Below the pieces are notes generated by a model. That model was not told the origin of the DNA. It made no database searches and worked only from the letters and a program-made list of their open reading frames with translations. From positions 1 to 64,000 of the forward strand of contig CAZMSO010000015.1 of assembly GCA_964568975.1 (NCBI GenBank): 64,000 nt of DNA, given 5' to 3'. How positions within the stretch are numbered: the first letter of the stretch is position 1; each line of letters starts with the position of its first letter. Position numbers and translations under genes: made by a program. The stretch comes from CAZADA01 sp964568975. Its GTDB lineage: Bacteria > Pseudomonadota > Alphaproteobacteria > Caulobacterales > Maricaulaceae. This document shows, one piece after another, positions 61,832-64,000 of the stretch.

Positions 61832-64000
61832 ATGAAACGTATCGGCGTCACGTTGGAGGATAAATACGCGCAAACGCAGGGGCAGGCGTTTTTAACCGGC
61901 GTGCAGGCGCTGGTGCGTTTGCCGATCGATCAGCGCCGGCGCGACATCGCGGCTGGGCTGAACACCGGCGGGTTCATCTCCGGCTATCGCGGGTCGCCCT
62001 TGGGCGGCTATGACCAGCAGCTTCACAAAGCGCGTGCGGTGCTCGACACCCACCAGATTCATGTCCAGCCGGGTCTGAATGAGGATCTTGGCGCGACGGC
62101 CGTGTGGGGCAGCCAGATGGTCGGCGCGGTTCCCGGCGACGCTGCGTCGGTGCAGGGCGTGTTCGGCTTCTGGTACGGCAAAGCGCCGGGCGTCGATCGC
62201 ACGGGCGATGTGTTCAAACACGCCAATTTCGCCGGCGTGGCGCGCCATGGCGGGGTCGTGGCCGTGGCCGGCGATGATCCCAATTGCAAATCCTCCACGC
62301 TGCCCTCCCAGTCGGAGTTTGCGTTTCAGGACGCCGAGATCCCAGTTCTGCACCCGTCCTCAGTGCAAGAGGTGCTTGATTACGGGCTTTACGGCTTCGC
62401 GCTCTCGCGGTTTTCCGGGTTGTGGACGGGCCTGATCGCGCTGGCCGACACCATGGACGCGGCCTCGGTGGTGCGCGTCGACGCTGAGCGTTTGGCGATC
62501 CGCGCGCCCGAGGATGTGGCGACGCCGCCGGGCGGCGTGCATTTGCGCGCCGGCGACGCCGCGATGGACAAAGAAGCGCGGTTGCGGCTTTACAAGCTGC
62601 CGGCGGCGTTAGCGTTTGTGCGCGCCAACGCCCTCGACCGGGTGGTGCTCGCCCCGCCGGCCGGCGTGAAGACGCGCGTCGGCATTGTCGCGACAGGCCA
62701 AGCCGCCCGCGATATTTTCGAAGCGCTCGACGCCATGGGCGTGACGCCGCAGCATGCCGCCGCCGCCGGGCTTGCGGTTTACAAAGTCGCGATGCCCTGG
62801 CCGCTGGAGCCGGAAGGCGCCCGCGCTTTCGCCGCCGGCCTTGAGACGGTGTTCGCGGTGGAACACAAACGCGCGCTGATTGAGCCGCAATTGCGCGACC
62901 AGCTGTACAATCTGCCGGCGGATCAACGCCCGCGCATTATCGGCAAGACGGACGCTGAGGGCCGGCCTTTGCTCCCGACCATCGGCTCAGTGCCGATCCC
63001 CACCTTGGCGCGGGCGCTTTATGATCTCTTGCCGGAGACTGCGCGCCCGGCCTCCGCGACGGCCTATCTCGAGCGCGCCGAGGCGAGCCGCGAGGCCGCC
63101 GCCGCCACACGCTGTCCCGAAGTGCGCACGCCGCATTATTGTTCGGGCTGCCCTCACAACACCTCGACCATGACGCTGCCGGAAGGCAGCCGCGCCCTGG
63201 CGGGGATCGGCTGCCATTACATGGCGAGCTGGATTGCGCCGCGTACGGACTTTTTCTCCCAAATGGGCGGCGAGGGCGTGTCCTGGATCGGCCAAGCGCC
63301 GTTCACCGCGGAAAAGCACGTGTTCGTCAATTTGGGCGACGGCACTTACTCCCATTCGGGATCCTTAGCGATCCGCGCCGCGATCGCAGCCGGCGTCAAC
63401 ATCACCTATAAGATCCTCTTCAACGACGCCGTCGCGATGACCGGCGGCCAAACGCCCGACATGGCCGCGCTGACGCCCCAGCGCATTGCGCGTCAAATGT
63501 TGGCGGAAGGCGTGCAACGCTGCGTGATCGTCACTGACGACATCGCGCGGTACGCCGGCGCGCCGCCGCCCCATGGCGTCAGCCTGTTTGATCGCAAAAA
63601 GCTTGCTGATGTGCAGGACGCGCTGCGCGCTACGCCGGGCGTGACGGTTCTGATCTACGATCAAATGTGCGCGACAGAACGCCGGCGCAAACGCAAGCGC
63701 GCCCAGCTGCCCGCCGCCCCGCGTCGGGTGTTCATCAACCCGGCGGTGTGTGAAGGCTGCGGCGATTGCTCAGCGAAATCCAATTGCTTGTCCGTAGAGC
63801 CATTGGAGACGGAGTTTGGGCGCAAGCGTCAGATCAACCAATCGAGCTGCAACCAGGATTTCTCCTGCGTGGAGGGGTTTTGCCCGAGCTTTGTCAGCCT
63901 CTATGACGCAGAGCCTGCGCCAGCCGCGACCCCGCGCGAGACCTTGTCGTCAGAGACCTTGCCGGTGCCGCGCCCGGCCGCGCCGGATCATGACGGGGTG
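61832..64000 (+). CDS. Indolepyruvate:ferredoxin oxidoreductase (fused alpha/beta), 3' end outside window
   Basis: The first 723 codons of a large oxidoreductase that runs past the right edge. It decarboxylates aryl pyruvates from amino acid breakdown, using ThDP and Fe-S clusters. Visible parts are the pyrimidine-binding start (TGGFISGYRGSPLGGYDQQL), the HYCSGCPHNTSTMTLP Cys cluster, the ThDP motif NLGDGTYSHSGSLAIRA, and a ferredoxin-like CEGCGDCSAKSNC near the end. The start has AAGAAGGG upstream. In alphaproteobacteria this protein is usually about 1,100 to 1,200 residues long. Confidence 0.9.
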   Translation, partial: MKRIGVTLEDKYAQTQGQAFLTGVQALVRLPIDQRRRDIAAGLNTGGFISGYRGSPLGGYDQQLHKARAVLDTHQIHVQPGLNEDLGATAVWGSQMVGAVPGDAASVQGVFGFWYGKAPGVDRTGDVFKHANFAGVARHGGVVAVAGDDPNCKSSTLPSQSEFAFQDAEIPVLHPSSVQEVLDYGLYGFALSRFSGLWTGLIALADTMDAASVVRVDAERLAIRAPEDVATPPGGVHLRAGDAAMDKEARLRLYKLPAALAFVRANALDRVVLAPPAGVKTRVGIVATGQAARDIFEALDAMGVTPQHAAAAGLAVYKVAMPWPLEPEGARAFAAGLETVFAVEHKRALIEPQLRDQLYNLPADQRPRIIGKTDAEGRPLLPTIGSVPIPTLARALYDLLPETARPASATAYLERAEASREAAAATRCPEVRTPHYCSGCPHNTSTMTLPEGSRALAGIGCHYMASWIAPRTDFFSQMGGEGVSWIGQAPFTAEKHVFVNLGDGTYSHSGSLAIRAAIAAGVNITYKILFNDAVAMTGGQTPDMAALTPQRIARQMLAEGVQRCVIVTDDIARYAGAPPPHGVSLFDRKKLADVQDALRATPGVTVLIYDQMCATERRRKRKRAQLPAAPRRVFINPAVCEGCGDCSAKSNCLSVEPLETEFGRKRQINQSSCNQDFSCVEGFCPSFVSLYDAEPAPAATPRETLSSETLPVPRPAAPDHDGV

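Overview
The window is about 64 kb of GC-rich chromosomal DNA from an alphaproteobacterium, most likely of the order Caulobacterales in the broad sense (a Caulobacter/Hyphomonadaceae/Maricaulis-type organism). The flagellar block fliK-flgD-flgE / sciP / fliF-fliG-fliH(flbE)-fliN-flbD-flhA reproduces the Caulobacter arrangement. It includes SciP, the CtrA inhibitor known from this group. rpoZ-rsh and mdh-sucCD-sucAB-lpd are also typical alphaproteobacterial neighbourhoods. I see no rRNA, tRNA, CRISPR array, complete insertion sequence or prophage. Two runs of exactly 100 N (14873-14972 and 29334-29433) are assembly gaps inside 15-bp tandem repeats.

Layout. 2-6607: the 3' part of a giant secreted or surface multidomain protein (CBM-like, malectin-like and sugar-dehydrogenase-propeller modules joined by Pro-Thr linkers). 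6967-8387: an orphan ParA ATPase coupled to a small unknown protein. 8573-14371: housekeeping genes rsh, rpoZ, folK, a NYN-domain protein, a family 5 uracil-DNA glycosylase, a small HTH protein and an O-methyltransferase. 14503-38127: a TCA-cycle region (mdh, sucC, sucD, sucA, sucB, lpd) whose members are separated by accessory genes. These include two secreted CPxC redoxins, a DUF2141 protein, a PhoD-like lipoprotein, an MFS transporter with an acidic tail, a complete bufferin-type (DUF2282/MNIO/DUF2063/DoxX) copper-RiPP operon, a serine-less alpha/beta-hydrolase and a LysM protein. 38163-40760: small membrane proteins, a Tat-exported FAD oxidase-like lipoprotein and a membrane protein with a HEPN-like motif. 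40834-56089: flagellar basal body, switch, export, hook and hook-filament junction genes with regulators FlbD and SciP. 56194-64000: mnmA, a class-C-beta-lactamase-like serine hydrolase, a thiolase, an unknown membrane protein, an Lrp regulator and the start of a fused indolepyruvate:ferredoxin oxidoreductase that runs off the right edge.

How the genes work together. The TCA genes encode malate dehydrogenase, succinyl-CoA synthetase and all three components of 2-oxoglutarate dehydrogenase. The E2 (sucB) has two lipoyl domains. The flagellar genes form at least three units. One is leftward fliK-flgD-flgE, preceded by a good sigma-54 promoter. One is rightward flgK-flgL. The third is the early leftward fliF operon, which encodes FlbD, the sigma-54 activator expected to switch on the later units, with SciP encoded between hook and basal-body operons. 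The bufferin operon encodes a four-cysteine secreted peptide and its modifying enzymes. The most unusual sequence feature is a recurring habit of 15-bp (five-codon) and 12-bp tandem duplications. Two such arrays lie immediately upstream of, and in frame with, the start codons of mdh and of an unknown membrane protein.
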